A stretch of 64,000 nt of DNA. It comes from Membranipora membranacea (lineage: Eukaryota; Bryozoa; Gymnolaemata; Cheilostomatida; Membraniporidae). A model generated the notes under the pieces. It did not search any database and was not told where the DNA came from. It saw only the letters and a list, made by a program, of their open reading frames with translations. Location of the stretch: the NCBI GenBank assembly GCA_914767715.1, contig OU612065.1, forward strand, positions 2,356,001 through 2,420,000. The letters run 5' to 3'. A program made the translations under genes and the position numbers. How positions within the stretch are numbered: position 1 is the stretch's first letter; each line of letters starts with the position of its first letter. Below, one piece after another: positions 38,301 through 49,800 of the stretch.

Positions 38301-41300
38301 AATATTTTCAGGTGTATTTGCAATGGAAATCTATTGAATTAAAGTTTGAAAATCTTTTTGCAAAATCATTTTTGGAAGATCAATGCATACGGATTGGCTA
38401 ATGTAAATTAGACCGGAAATGTGTGCAAAATGCAATGGCCACTAAAAAATTCTGACAACCGTTTTTCAACCCATAGTCACCAATATGGAAGACCAGGAGC
38501 ATACCATCATTTTGAGTGGTCTGGTTAAAGAATTGAAAGAACCTGAAGCAGGCCTATTGAGGTGACAAGTCAACATAGTTTGCATGTAAAGCAATGGGGA
38601 AATAAATAGAGGTGTTGGACCATTGCTGGTCAATATGGTCATACAGTGGTGTGAGTTCTAAGGCAAAATACTCTGTCATTGTAATCACCTGATGCTGGAC
38701 TGAAATGATGAGTGCCAATTTCTCAAGCGATAAGAGCTGCACTTTCGATGTTGAACTGAGCAAAGGGTATCACGCAGGGCAGCCATATGTCATTTTAGGT
38801 CTAATGCAGCCTGTGTAGAATCGCACTAGGAGATCTCTTGGTAACCCTGAGCGCTTGAGATTGGTGCGCACATAGGTTAGCGATCTGACTTTTTCTCCAA
38901 CCATATTGATATCTTGACTATAAATGTCAAGTTGTAGTCGATGGTTAATCCGAGGAGCTTGGTTTGGTATTGTTTAGTTTACTAGTGTAATAGCGCGCTT
39001 GCTACTTACTGCAAGGCCAGAAGTCATCAATTTGACTTCCACTGGGGGATGCTTTATAGATTGCCTGTTCAAAGCACCATTTTGGTCGTTCTAGTCCCCA
39101 GCATCCTTTGAGATGTATGTTATTAATACTAATATGACAATACAAATTTAACTTAATTTGATATTTTTCCATTTTAAGACAGTTATTAGTTATTTCACAT
39201 GGGATAAGTCCTGGTTATCTTCTCTCTCGACAGGGGAAGCAACTCTCATTCCAACAAATGTGCATGCCAAAAATTTGTTTTTATGTAAAGAATTTTTTGT
39301 GATCTTACTCCTGAAGAAGTTTGAATGTGAGTTCTTCATTGGCACTGAGTTTCATTTGCATTCATATGCACTGAGTGCAAAACAATTCTAATGAGATGAC
39401 TTTCGTTGCCAGTAAAAGTATATATATTGGTTCTACACTCGACCTTGCCTAGTTGTGTTGAGAAGATAACAACATTTTTTGTCTGTTTTCAACTGGGGAA
39501 AACCCACCTATATCTATCTACGCTCAACCCTTGAACGTCTTATTACCAGATCCCAAACAAGTTATCATATAGTACAAAGATACAGCCACAAGGCAGGTTC
39601 TGCTAACTTTCCACCAAACAATTTTCCCAACAGGACAATTTACCACAGTGCTGTTTTCCCATCACACAAATTTTTCACCGCTAAGTTTTTCCTTCGCAGC
39701 CTCTTTGCAAGCTAAGCTGTTCACATTCACAAATACATTAACAATGTTCACATCCAGCCAATACTGGAGAAAGTTATAGCTTTGGAAATGGAGATGCAAC
39801 ATTCGGCCACCATTTTGCCTTAACCTATGCCTGCAAATGTTTTAAGCTCGAACTCTTTGGATGGACAAGCCCAGCAAGAATTGCATGAACTAACCAGCAA
39901 CAGTCAAGGATGGATGTGAATAGGAAAGATATTTCCTTTCATCCATTATAGACCTCTGATGTTCAACCATTGACATTATATTATAGTATATCAGTGTGTG
40001 CTTATAACATATTATTATAATTATTTCTGTAGGTGCCTAATTAATGTATGACTGAACAGCAGAATAAACGTTCATAGTCTCCCCCTCCCCCTGAATAGAT
40101 ATGGTGTCTAATACCAAACTATATTGCTTACTATCTGTCATTAAACTTTAGATCACAGCAAATACAAATCCAGATTTGCGGTTGACATATAGTCTGAAAT
40201 CTGAATTTTTTGGAAAAAATACAGGTGCTGATATCGGTAATTGTAACGGTCACAGCAAAAATGGATGAGGATAGTAAAACCAGAACAATGAAGAGGGAAC
40301 GATCAATAAGTGCTGATTGCGCGCGCTCAAAAACAATTGGTGTCATCCCATACCGACAGTTGACCCGGTACGCATTCCTTACCATCATCATGAAGCATTT
40401 ATGGAATGAATATTTTTACGCCTTAATTGGCAATTGGGGTTGACGAAATGTTATTGGCAATTTATGATCGACAAAATGAGATTGTCAAAATATCTTTGGC
40501 AAAATGAGATTGGCAAAATGAGATCGGCAAAACATCTTTGGCGAAATGTGATTGGCAAAATATGACTGGCGAAATGTCTTTGGCAAAATGTGATTGGCAA
40601 AATAAAATTGGCAAAACATCTTTGGCAAAATGTGATTGGCAAAATAAGACTGGCGAAATGTCTTTGGCAAAATATGATTTGCGAAATGTGATTGGCAAAA
40701 CGTAGCATTGGCAAAATGTACATTGGCGAAATGTCTGCCACCCGATTTATACAGATTACTCAGAACCACTGCAATGGTGACATTCCAAACAATCAACCGT
40801 CACTATCAGACCTCTCAAACTTCTGATTGCATCTTCATTATGTTTCTTTTTCACACAGGAATTAGTATGACGACTACAGTTCCAGTTTTGTATGGATCTC
40901 AGAATATCATCGGCTACATAAAAGTACCGGCAGTGGAGGATTACTTCGATTTATTGCAGCAGATAAGACCTCCAGAAGACTTCATACAGTCTGATGAAGA
41001 CAGTTACGAGTTTGACTGCGCTGTAGCTGTTACAGGACTAAGTTTGTTTAATGGTGTGCTATTCAACATGACATCATGCATTGTGGATATTCGTCTTCAC
41101 TATATAGCCTATCTAGACAAGGACACAAGAGAATCTCTATTCAGTTTCATGTCTGAGAACATTGTGTTACACCTGGAGTACATCACCTCCCTGACACAGA
41201 GCTTATTCCTCGGTGTGACTATAGAGAAAGGCGGTCGTGACCCGGTGTTCTGGACTCCTGAAGAAATAGTAGACAATTCCGACAGATTCATGTCAAAGGT

Positions 41301-44300
41301 CAAACTAGCAATATCTTCAAGGGACAGAGTTTACACAGAAATGGTATTAGTAACAAATCAAGGAGTCCACTACAGAGCACGACTGCTGTATAGCCTAACA
41401 GAGGTAGAGGAGGAGAGAGATAGACGAGGGGACATAATCACTAAGGTATGCAGAGACTACACCCTCATCCCTCTACAGTCCGTGTATGACGGAGTATTCC
41501 TGACACAGACAGACATAGAGACATACGCTGGAGCGTATCTATCATCTCTTATAGAAACTGATGATGAGCCGATAAAGATAAGACGTATAAATCAGGACAT
41601 CATAGCGGAGACTGTGTACGAACACTGGACATATAGCCTGGAAAGATTACATCTCCACACGGATTTTGATTCTATCATCCACCAACTACTTCTTTGTTTT
41701 CTGCACAAAGTTGGAGTAAAATCTGAAAACAGAGAGAATATCTTGGCAGATTTATGTAAAGTAATGTTGAGAACAAAAGCTGGTCAGCTCTACCACCTCA
41801 AAAAAGAGAGATCACATCTCAGAACGATCCTACAGGATCTCAAGATGGTGACAGATAAAATCCTGGTCAGTAATTAAGAAATGATTACTTGTTAGTATGG
41901 TATTTTATTCATTTAATTTCGTGTAATTATAAAGTAATTAAAAATCCCAAGTCCATTCACCAAGACTGCGGACATGTCACCGTAGGACTTTGGTAACATC
42001 CCGGCGTATAATGTTTGAGTTACTGATTGTTATGTTGAGTAGTACCAGTGGCGTATATTAGCACTCACGGCCCACGGATTTCCGTGAGTGACTGAATAGC
42101 TCAGTGTGTAGAGCGTCTGCTTTATAATCACTGTAAATCAGATTGTTGTGGGTTTGAATCCCATTTAGGTCAGTTTTTTTTCAAAATTTTTCCCGTAATC
42201 TTCTACTGCTATTGAGTTGTTTTCTGAAAGTACACAACAGCTCAGTGAGCTATTGAAATACCTCTCTGCTTGCACTATTTTGCTACCGATATGCAAAAAT
42301 TTCCGTGGTGGGAGGGCGCTTAAGCGCCCCTCCCACACCCTCCCCGCCACGCCTACGGCGTGTGGATCGGGCTGCGCCCGATCATTATGCTCATCTCTAA
42401 AAAGTCAGTGAGTGAAAATTTTTAGAATATACGCCCCTGAGTAGTACTGTTTGAGTTACTGATTGTTATGTTGAGTAGTACTGTTTGAGTTACTGTTTGT
42501 TATGTTGAGTAGTACTGTTTGAGTTACTGATTGTTATCTTGAGTAGTACTGTTTGAGTTACTGATTGTAATCTTGCGTAGTACTGTTTGAGTTACTGATT
42601 GTAATCTTGCGTAGTACTGTTTGAGTTACTGATTGTAATCTTGCGTAGTACTGTTTAGTCTCTTTTGCTAAGGTGTCTACCACCTTAGCCTTTCCACCAA
42701 TCGATTCAGGTTGGAACTTAAAATCTGAAAATCTCACCCTACGCAGTTCGAAATTCGGTTTTCAGTCTTAGTCTCAGAGCTTTTTATATCAATGAAGATT
42801 ATGGTGTCTCCAGGTAGCATTATTCCAAGGGGGAGGGATATCCTGGATTAAGAAAAATAATAAGAACAAAAAAAATGAAGAGTGGGATTTTTGACAACAT
42901 TGGATATATAAAGGATCTTTTAGGCAGTAACACAGTCACTTCTTTACAATTATGTCATGTTAACAATATCTTGGTATATATTGTTCTAGGTGAAGTTGGT
43001 GAGCAGATGTGTGAATGAGTGCAATAAACAGCACACAAACTTCCTCCAAACAGATCAGCATTATAGGGGCGGTCATCTAGCGCCCTCACTAGAGAAGCAG
43101 CTAGCTATACTGATGAAAGCTTTCTCACTGAAACATACTGATTTGATCACGGATACTCTACTAGCTATTGATGGTCTGTTTCTTCCAACATCTTTGGCAG
43201 CACTGGCAGAAACACTAAGCCAATCCCCTGCTATACAGACAGCCTGGAAAGCCATCCAGGACAGGGGACTACCTGATGTAACTGTGCCAGAGCTGATGGC
43301 AGGCGAGAAAAAAATAAAATACAGTGAGGACAGCAAAAGCAAGGAGAAGATGAGAGTCTCTAATATTCCATTACTGGGTATGAACAAGGAAAAGCAGACA
43401 GAGGCTTTTATCTCCTACTGTATCGACAATCATCTACATGAAACATGGCATGAGTTGGCAGCTGACTTAGATGACGGAGAATTGGACCCGCTGAAAACAG
43501 CAAGGGATAGATTCTGGAAAGCAGCTATTCAGATGGAAATGAGCAATATTAGTCACGCAGATATACACAAGCAAATCACAAAGGTAATAGACAGTTTTCT
43601 GAGCTCTTATTTATGCCTCAATTCGGAGTTGTCCTCTCTCCAGTTTGGTACTTTTAACCCACCCCGCATAAGAAAAACCTGCTGAAAGAGGGTTATCTTT
43701 AAAACCGCTTATGCTAGGATAAAAATGATTTTTGATTCATAGTCTGCACCATTGAAAACCCTGTGACACAGGGTTTCCAAATCATTGGAGGCTTGAATGT
43801 TGATTTATCTTAACGTTAGTGATGAAACTTGTGAAAAATTCTGCCAAATTGTCCGCAAAATAGGCAGAAAATGCTATAATCGACTACAGTGGCGTATATT
43901 ACCACTCACGGCCCACGGATTTCCATGAATGGCTGAATAGCTCAGTGTGTAGAGCGCCTCCCTGTAAATCACTGTTAATTAAATTGTTGTGGGTTCGGAT
44001 CCCATCAGGGTCAGTTTTTTTCAATTGGGTGCTTTATAACTGGAGCATTTTTACCGTAATTTTCTACTGCTATTGAGTTGTTTTCTGAAAGTACCCAACA
44101 GCTCAGTGCTCACCTCTCTGCTTGCACTATTTTGCTACCGATATGCAAAAATTTCCTGCACCCTCCCCGCCACGCTTACGGCGTGTGGATCGGGCTGCGC
44201 CCGATCATTATGCTCATCTCTAAAAGGTCAGGGAGTGAATTTTTTTAGAATATACGCCCCTGATCAACTATCCAAATACTAAATTTATTTCCCAAACTAT

Positions 44301-46499
44301 GTCCATATGAGTTTTCAATGTTGCAGATTCTGAATCAAAAATCATTTTTATCCTTTTAAAAGCGGTTTTTAAGATAACCCTCTTTTCAGCACATTTTTCC
44401 TATGCGGCGTGGGTTAAAAAGTACGAAACTGGAGAGAGGACAACTCCAAATTGAGGCCTAAATCAGAGCTCAGAAAACTGTCTATTAGCCCAAACTAACA
44501 AACCACCTGGGTTGATTTTGTCACACGTTAACCCAATTTACAATAATTTTGGGTAGAAAATTCTAAAAATCCAAGTATGTCGGGGAAGCTTCAAATTTTC
44601 CGGAGTAAACTGCACCATGTACGCTGAGGTTTAGTTGCAGATATAGATATAGTTGCACAAATTTATATCTTTACTTGCACAAATTTATATCTTTACTTGC
44701 ACTTTTCAATATCTTTCTTGACTTTCAGGAATTAGGATACAGCAAAGTTATGGTAGATCCTAATCTCTTCATATACCGTGCTGGGTCTGAACAGGCATAC
44801 GGACAGCGATCAGCATTATCCAATATCCACTTACCCAGCCTGAGACAGATGTTACATATGGCTAAGGATTCACAGCAGAAGAGTCTGAGAGTGGATGGAG
44901 TATTGGTAGAGACATGTATATCACTAGGAGGATTAGCATCACAGTATGGAAACATCATCGGTTACATGGATAAGCTAGAGCTCAATGAATACTGGTTTAT
45001 AAAGTCTAAAGGTGGTGGCGTGGAAAACTCTATCCATACTTTTTCAGAAGCCATTCTGTTGAGCCTCCATGAAATGAAGGTAACAACTTTAATAGGCGAC
45101 TTACCAGGCCTTTGAAACTAAACAATTTTCATCAAGTTGTCTTCCCGTTTGAAAAATTCCTTTAGACCTTTGGTGAAAAAAAAATGTTGAAAGTTTGCAT
45201 TCAACTGTGGACTTCATATAAGCTAATCTACCGAAGTTATCTTCTATCATGGTGCTGTGGTTCATGTGAATAGATCAAACTAGATGAGATGAGATGAGAC
45301 AATATTGTTCTTATTCTGTATATAATAGATTGGGAGAGGTAGAGTATCAGTTTGCAAACTGAAGGTCGGCGAAAAGGAGTGGTTAGGTGCTGATGTGTCT
45401 GAAGAGAAGGAGAATATCAGGTCATCACTGGTAATGAGCATGACATCTCAGGAAGCCATCTCTGTTACCTACTACATAGAGTGTGATTGGAGGTAGGGAG
45501 AACAATAATTAAACAAATTGGCCAACGAGAAGTTCCGCTTACTCTTGATTTTATTCACCGAAAATAAGATGGCAAGTCTTTACTACACTCCAAACAGCCA
45601 GATTGACAAACTCCACCACTAATCCATTTTTCAAACAAACATCTTAGGTCACTCCTGCTCTATTGGCAAGCTGAGGGAGAGAAACTCCCAGGTGGTTTCT
45701 TTGTATTTAAGTGCAAAAGAAATACAGGATAACTTAATAATTTTCACTCTTAAATTTCAGGTATTTGAAAGTCAAAAAGACAATGTTGCCGGTGACTATT
45801 GATAACATTAAAAAAGAAGTCTATCGTTTCCATCCACCATCTGATCTGAATGCCTACACTGATGTCTTCTTGGATCAGGACTCAATGAAACTATACATGT
45901 CAGCACAACTCATGGAAGACAACAACACTGATCCCTACACAGAATCTCGTAAGTCAGCAGTGAATCGAGTATTAGAAGGACAGGTACAACAAGCACATGA
46001 GAACGGAGATTATTTTGCTGTGATGAAAGCTCTCCTGATAAGAAGCTACATATCAGAAGGAACTACTTCTTCAGCTCCAGTGGAGTCTTACAAACTATTC
46101 TACAGCTTAGCAGCAGAGTTACAGTTTGTTATACAACTAACAAAATCACTGAGAGACCTGTTTGATATGGTGATGTCTTCACCCGAGGACCGTAAAGTAG
46201 ATCTTCATCTACTAAGCAGACATTTGACACATTATCAGAGACTACTCCTTTCTCTGACAGATCCTAGAAGAGTCCCAACAACCATGATACATCCATCTGT
46301 TCACAGACAGGTCAGAGTCAATCTGAGGTCATTGTTAAATCTATCAGCAAAAGAGCCAAAATTGCTCATTACTATGCAATCATCAAAGAACTTGACAGAA
46401 ATTGTTTTCATACTGAAAGCTGTTCAAGCCGATTGCAACGCGAGAGCTTTCCATGCCATTTGTCCCAATTCCCAAGTATTCATCCAGTCTCTGAAGTGA
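35359..46499 (+). CDS. Unrecognised 1024-aa soluble protein, six exons
   Basis: Exons: 35359-35578, 40859-41865, 42990-43583, 44729-45079, 45329-45492, 45761-46499. Phases are consistent over 3075 nt. The first ATG (MSFTQREKIAELVQQAF) is the only sensible start. No signal peptide, membrane segment or known motif is seen. The protein is rich in predicted helix, with charged stretches such as KKERSHLRTILQDLKM and a Lys/Glu/Ser linker near IKYSEDSKSKEKM. I do not recognise the family; a cytosolic scaffold-type protein is only a guess. Its first intron is almost wholly a fold-back element, and introns 2 and 3 also carry mobile elements. It ends 361 bases before the next gene on the same strand. 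AATAAA lies at 46656-46661. Confidence 0.82.
35598..40743. mobile_element. Fold-back (MULE-like) element with about 600-bp inverted ends and 9-bp target duplication
   Basis: The segment 35598-36215 matches the reverse complement of about 40140-40743. Each arm has an outer part of short repeats (TTTTGCCAATCACA-type units of about 17-20 bp) and an inner unique part of about 270 bp (for example AAGGAATGCGTACCGGGTCA on both arms). The 9-bp sequence GATTTATAC flanks both ends (35589-35597 and 40744-40752). Removing the element and one 9-bp copy leaves an intron of about 125 bp. Long inverted arms with inner repeats fit the fold-back type, and a 9-bp duplication fits Mutator-like and fold-back elements. 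No transposase is seen. The 3.9-kb core holds a dead LINE fragment and unrecognised sequence. Open frames in the arms (FCQSHFANHILPK-type) are repeat artefacts. Confidence 0.85.
37290..37840 (-). pseudogene. Degenerate non-LTR retrotransposon reverse transcriptase fragment
   Basis: On the minus strand, in shifting frames, the conserved blocks of LINE reverse transcriptase appear in order: QGFDTINHDILIKRLPFY, then LLKSYLENGKQFVKISDHFS, then a worn SVIGPILYLILINDL, the catalytic-type FADDT (near 37497-37510), and LGIHLDES. Frame breaks and stops make it non-functional. The order and spacing fit the CR1/jockey-like group. It lies inside the fold-back element core. Confidence 0.8.
42008..42655. 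repeat. 34-bp tandem repeat, interrupted by a MITE
   Basis: Units of GTTTGAGTTACTGATTGTTA followed by TGTTGAGTAGTACT lie on both sides of the element at 42046-42439. About six units follow it and one precedes it. The later units carry a shared TCTTGCG variant, showing recent spread of that type. Confidence 0.85.
42046..42439. mobile_element. hAT-like MITE with internal tRNA-like segment, copy 1
   Basis: The termini CAGTGGCGTATATT and (reverse complement) CAGGGGCGTATATT form short inverted repeats. The flanks AGTAGTAC at 42038-42045 and 42440-42447 are an exact 8-bp duplication, as hAT elements make. Inside are a tRNA-like stretch (GAATAGCTCAGTGTGTAGAG, later GTGGGTTTGAATCCCA) and a GC-rich block including GGATCGGGCTGCGCCCGATC. 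There is no coding capacity, so it is non-autonomous. It lies in intron 2 of the 1024-aa gene. Confidence 0.8.
43585..44487. mobile_element. Inverted-repeat element (MITE) carrying a nested hAT-like MITE
   Basis: 43585-43748 matches the reverse complement of 44322-44487 over about 165 bp; the arms begin TAATAGACAGTTTTCTGAGC. The outermost TA on each side could be a TA target duplication. The element begins at the second base of intron 3 of the 1024-aa gene, so it touches the splice donor. The hAT-like MITE 43887-44262 lies between the arms; without it the element would be about 520 bp. Confidence 0.75.
43887..44262. mobile_element. hAT-like MITE with internal tRNA-like segment, copy 2
   Basis: Same termini and interior as 42046-42439, including the tRNA-like segment with B box GTGGGTTCGGATCCCA. 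The 8-bp flanks ATCGACTA (43879-43886) and ATCAACTA (44263-44270) differ by one base. It is inserted inside another inverted-repeat element. Confidence 0.8.
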
Positions 46500-46655
46500 C
46501 ATTTTCGGATAAAATACATACACTGCAGGTTTATTTTTTTCTGTCCATGTTTATGAGTGAATTCTGTGATATGAATATTATTTATTATGAATGATTTATT
46601 TATTATAAATGATATTATTTATTATGAATGATATGAATAATGAATTGTTGCTGAC

Positions 46656-46661
46656 AATAAA
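46656..46661 (+). terminator. Poly(A) signal of the 1024-aa gene
   Basis: AATAAA, 157 bases after the stop codon and about 200 bases before the next start codon. Confidence 0.6.
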
Positions 46662-46859
46662 AGTATATATATATAATTCAAAAACTAGCTGGCTATCACT
46701 TATATTTTTCTAATGATCGTTCTATGAACACACACCACTGCTTCATGGTTTGCGGAGTAGACAACTCATACTTTACACCAAATACTTAGAAGCGCAATGA
46801 CCCATCAGTAAGCTTTGTTATTGAATGTCGTAGTAATGACAGACGCATAACTAAACAAC

Positions 46860-49800
46860 ATGAGTGGAATTGAAATGTATGGTATAACGAGAGGCACAGC
46901 TATGAGCATATGCCTTGTACTAGCAGCCCCAGTCGTGGTTCTCATCTGTGCCTGCATTCATGGAAACAAAAAGAGCGGATCTGACTCGGCATTGTACAAA
47001 ATCATGTACAGGTATGTCTCTTAAGGTAGAAACAGACTGGCAGATTTGGGGCTGAATCCGTCACTGGGTGAACATTATTTCACTTTTAACACCATCTAAA
47101 TTAAAACTTTTTGTAGCCATCTATTCTCGGCTTCTATTTACCTGGGGAGGCACACCCACACATCATACCTTGAGTCAGGTAAACTGCAGTTAAAAGAAAG
47201 CTTGGTGTCTTCTATAGTTGAATTATTTAATTGTAGAGGAGATCAGTCTCTATACAGATATAGTGTTCAGAGCGATCAGCAAAGTGCCCGTGTTGTCGGT
47301 GTCGGAGGAGCTGATGCCTCAGAACTAGGAATTAATGGAATAGGAGCATTCTACGGGTAACCACAAGCTATATGAAATTGCCTGTCCTAATATTGAGATT
47401 CTTTCTATGATCTTTTTGCAATCTCACTGAGAAAGGCAGTGCCTTGGCATATTTTTAGGCAAAATTTGACGAAAGACATCAAACTTGCTTTACACTCTAA
47501 CCTGATTTTTGTTACAGTTCAACCCAGCTCAAAAATTCACCGTACTTGGATCATACCGAAGACGTAACCATCTATGACAACGTGAGCGATAGACCTTATC
47601 TAATATATGTATCCATAACTTTTTGATGATGCGAGAAGTAGAACTTTGAATGAGTTTTGGGGTTAGGGATTTAGGGTCTTGTCAACTAAGCAATTTCAAT
47701 GGTGGGGAAATAACCAGAGCCTCAGTTCTTTATCAGTCAACTTCCACAGTAACTGTCAATCTTGACCTCAAGGAAGATGGTATGCGGACAGACCAAATAT
47801 TCCACTATTTTTAGAGCTGATTATTTGAGCCTAGATTGAGATTGTGTAACATATACAAAAGGGCGAGGCTGCTTAGGGAACTCACTATATTATCGTTTTC
47901 TTTCATCGTAATTTTCATCGGCTCATGCTTTCAGAAACAACATGAGAGTGCAGGAAAGCTTCTTTCAATACCTGCAATGAACATAAGGCCGGGTATAAGA
48001 AGCAAATCCGTAGAGAGAGGGATCGGTGAGCTCCGTGTTGAGCAGCAAAGTGGAGGCAAGGTATGAAAATCAAACTTACTTTACTCAAGTGTAGTCACTG
48101 CGGCGGTGATCACTGACTAAAACAACTAAATAAGAATGAAAGACGAAGAATTTCTGAGCACTCTGGCTTGAGCAAACTTCTAGTACTGCTAGCCCAAAAT
48201 ACAGCTCGATTTGGAAACAGGGGACACTCGACTCACTTAAAATGCAGGGCTTGGGGTACTAGGGAGAAGGGTGCAGGGCGGGGTCGCTGTTGGTATTTGA
48301 TTCTGAGAGGAATGTAATCCAGCCATATACTGACCCTAGAATAAGTTAGTGTTAATTTCCATGCTGTTACTGCCCTGCCAACCGAGTACAAGACATCATT
48401 GCGCGCTGGTTCTTTTTAGGATAAGTGCGAGAAAGCCGTCTCATTGTTTATTTTTGCTGTATGAATTTATTTTCCAAATGCAAGTCTCCACAAGGAATTC
48501 ACTAAAAGTTATTCAAGTTCACAGACAAGCGGGGGATAGGGTTCTGGGGATAAATGTGAAAATCATTGTTTAGAGTGTGTGCAATCGGAGAGTAACTTAG
48601 AGGTTCACTAATTCTTTTCACAGGTTGTGTTGGCGGAATCGAATCCAACGGTTTATGAACAGCACCCAGGATTAGGAGCGAATGCCATGGGTGGTGGGGT
48701 GTCACCTCTGAGAGCTAACGATAAGGGAATCAAGTCTATCACGAAAGGTTAGTTCAGGGGCAGCAAAAGACACAAGAGGTCCGCAGGCGTATCTCAATTT
48801 GAAGATTAGCTTATCACGATAACAAACATTAGGTCAAGCCACAAAACAATGAAATCATCACTGAAAAAATTGATTGGAAAATCAAGGGCTGTAACAAGAA
48901 TACTTGTCATTGATAGGTTGGGTAACCTTCAACGTTCAAGGTGTCAAAAGTGTCAGATCTGTCAGTCGGGGACTTGACTAGTTGTGCTAATAATCCTTTG
49001 TTTCTAGAGAATTAAGAGGCTTATACAAAATGATTAACCATTGTCAAACTTTTATTAATGTTTCAGTGAACGAGCCACCTTCAACATCATGTCAAGCAGA
49101 GAAGGACTTCAATGAAGCTGTCAGTGAACTGAAGAGGACAATAGCTGAGATAACAAGAGTAAATCCTTTGCCTCAACCTTCCAATAAGTTAAATGATGAT
49201 ACAACTAAGGTATTGCTCAAGGAACTACCAGATAAAGTAAATACAAAAACTTCTCATTAGGAATTTCTTCCTCCTCGCAAATAAAACTCATTTGCTTATT
49301 GGAGTATTGTAATCATAGGAAAAAAAAGCCAACTCTGAAAATTAATTAATTAATCCTAGAGCTGAACCAGAGACTATAGATATATCTATAGTCTCTGTCT
49401 GAACTACGAAGCATTAAATGTAGTGGTACCACTGAATTAGATTCTTCTCTTAGAATGGAAATAGTATCATAGCGTTATACGGTTAGGACACTAAACACAG
49501 GGACCCATCTGACTGTTATCTGATTGGCTGTCCCTAGTAGCATGAATAATTAGCCTGAGTAATTGTCTTGTTTACAAAATTGCAAACAGTAATTATACCC
49601 CATAGTGTGGTAGTGTCGATGATTAGGGCATTTCTAGATTGCTACTAGGGACTGGCTATTTTTGCAAGCCCTTTGTTTTGCAAAAGAAAGCTAATGATGC
49701 TATTCCAGATATGGAATTCAATGAGTGGTACACAACACCGGCATGCTGACATCGGCTAATTGCCTAATGCTGGGAGAAAGATTTTCAATTCATATGATCA

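Noticed and set aside
38554-38763. Minus-strand open frame LLSLEKLALIISVQHQVITM in the fold-back core
   Set aside because: Protein-like composition but no start context, neighbours in phase or family match; perhaps element debris.
42088-42172. Functional tRNA gene within the MITE
   Set aside because: The acceptor stem pairs poorly and the anticodon arm is weak, and the sequence recurs inside a second MITE copy.
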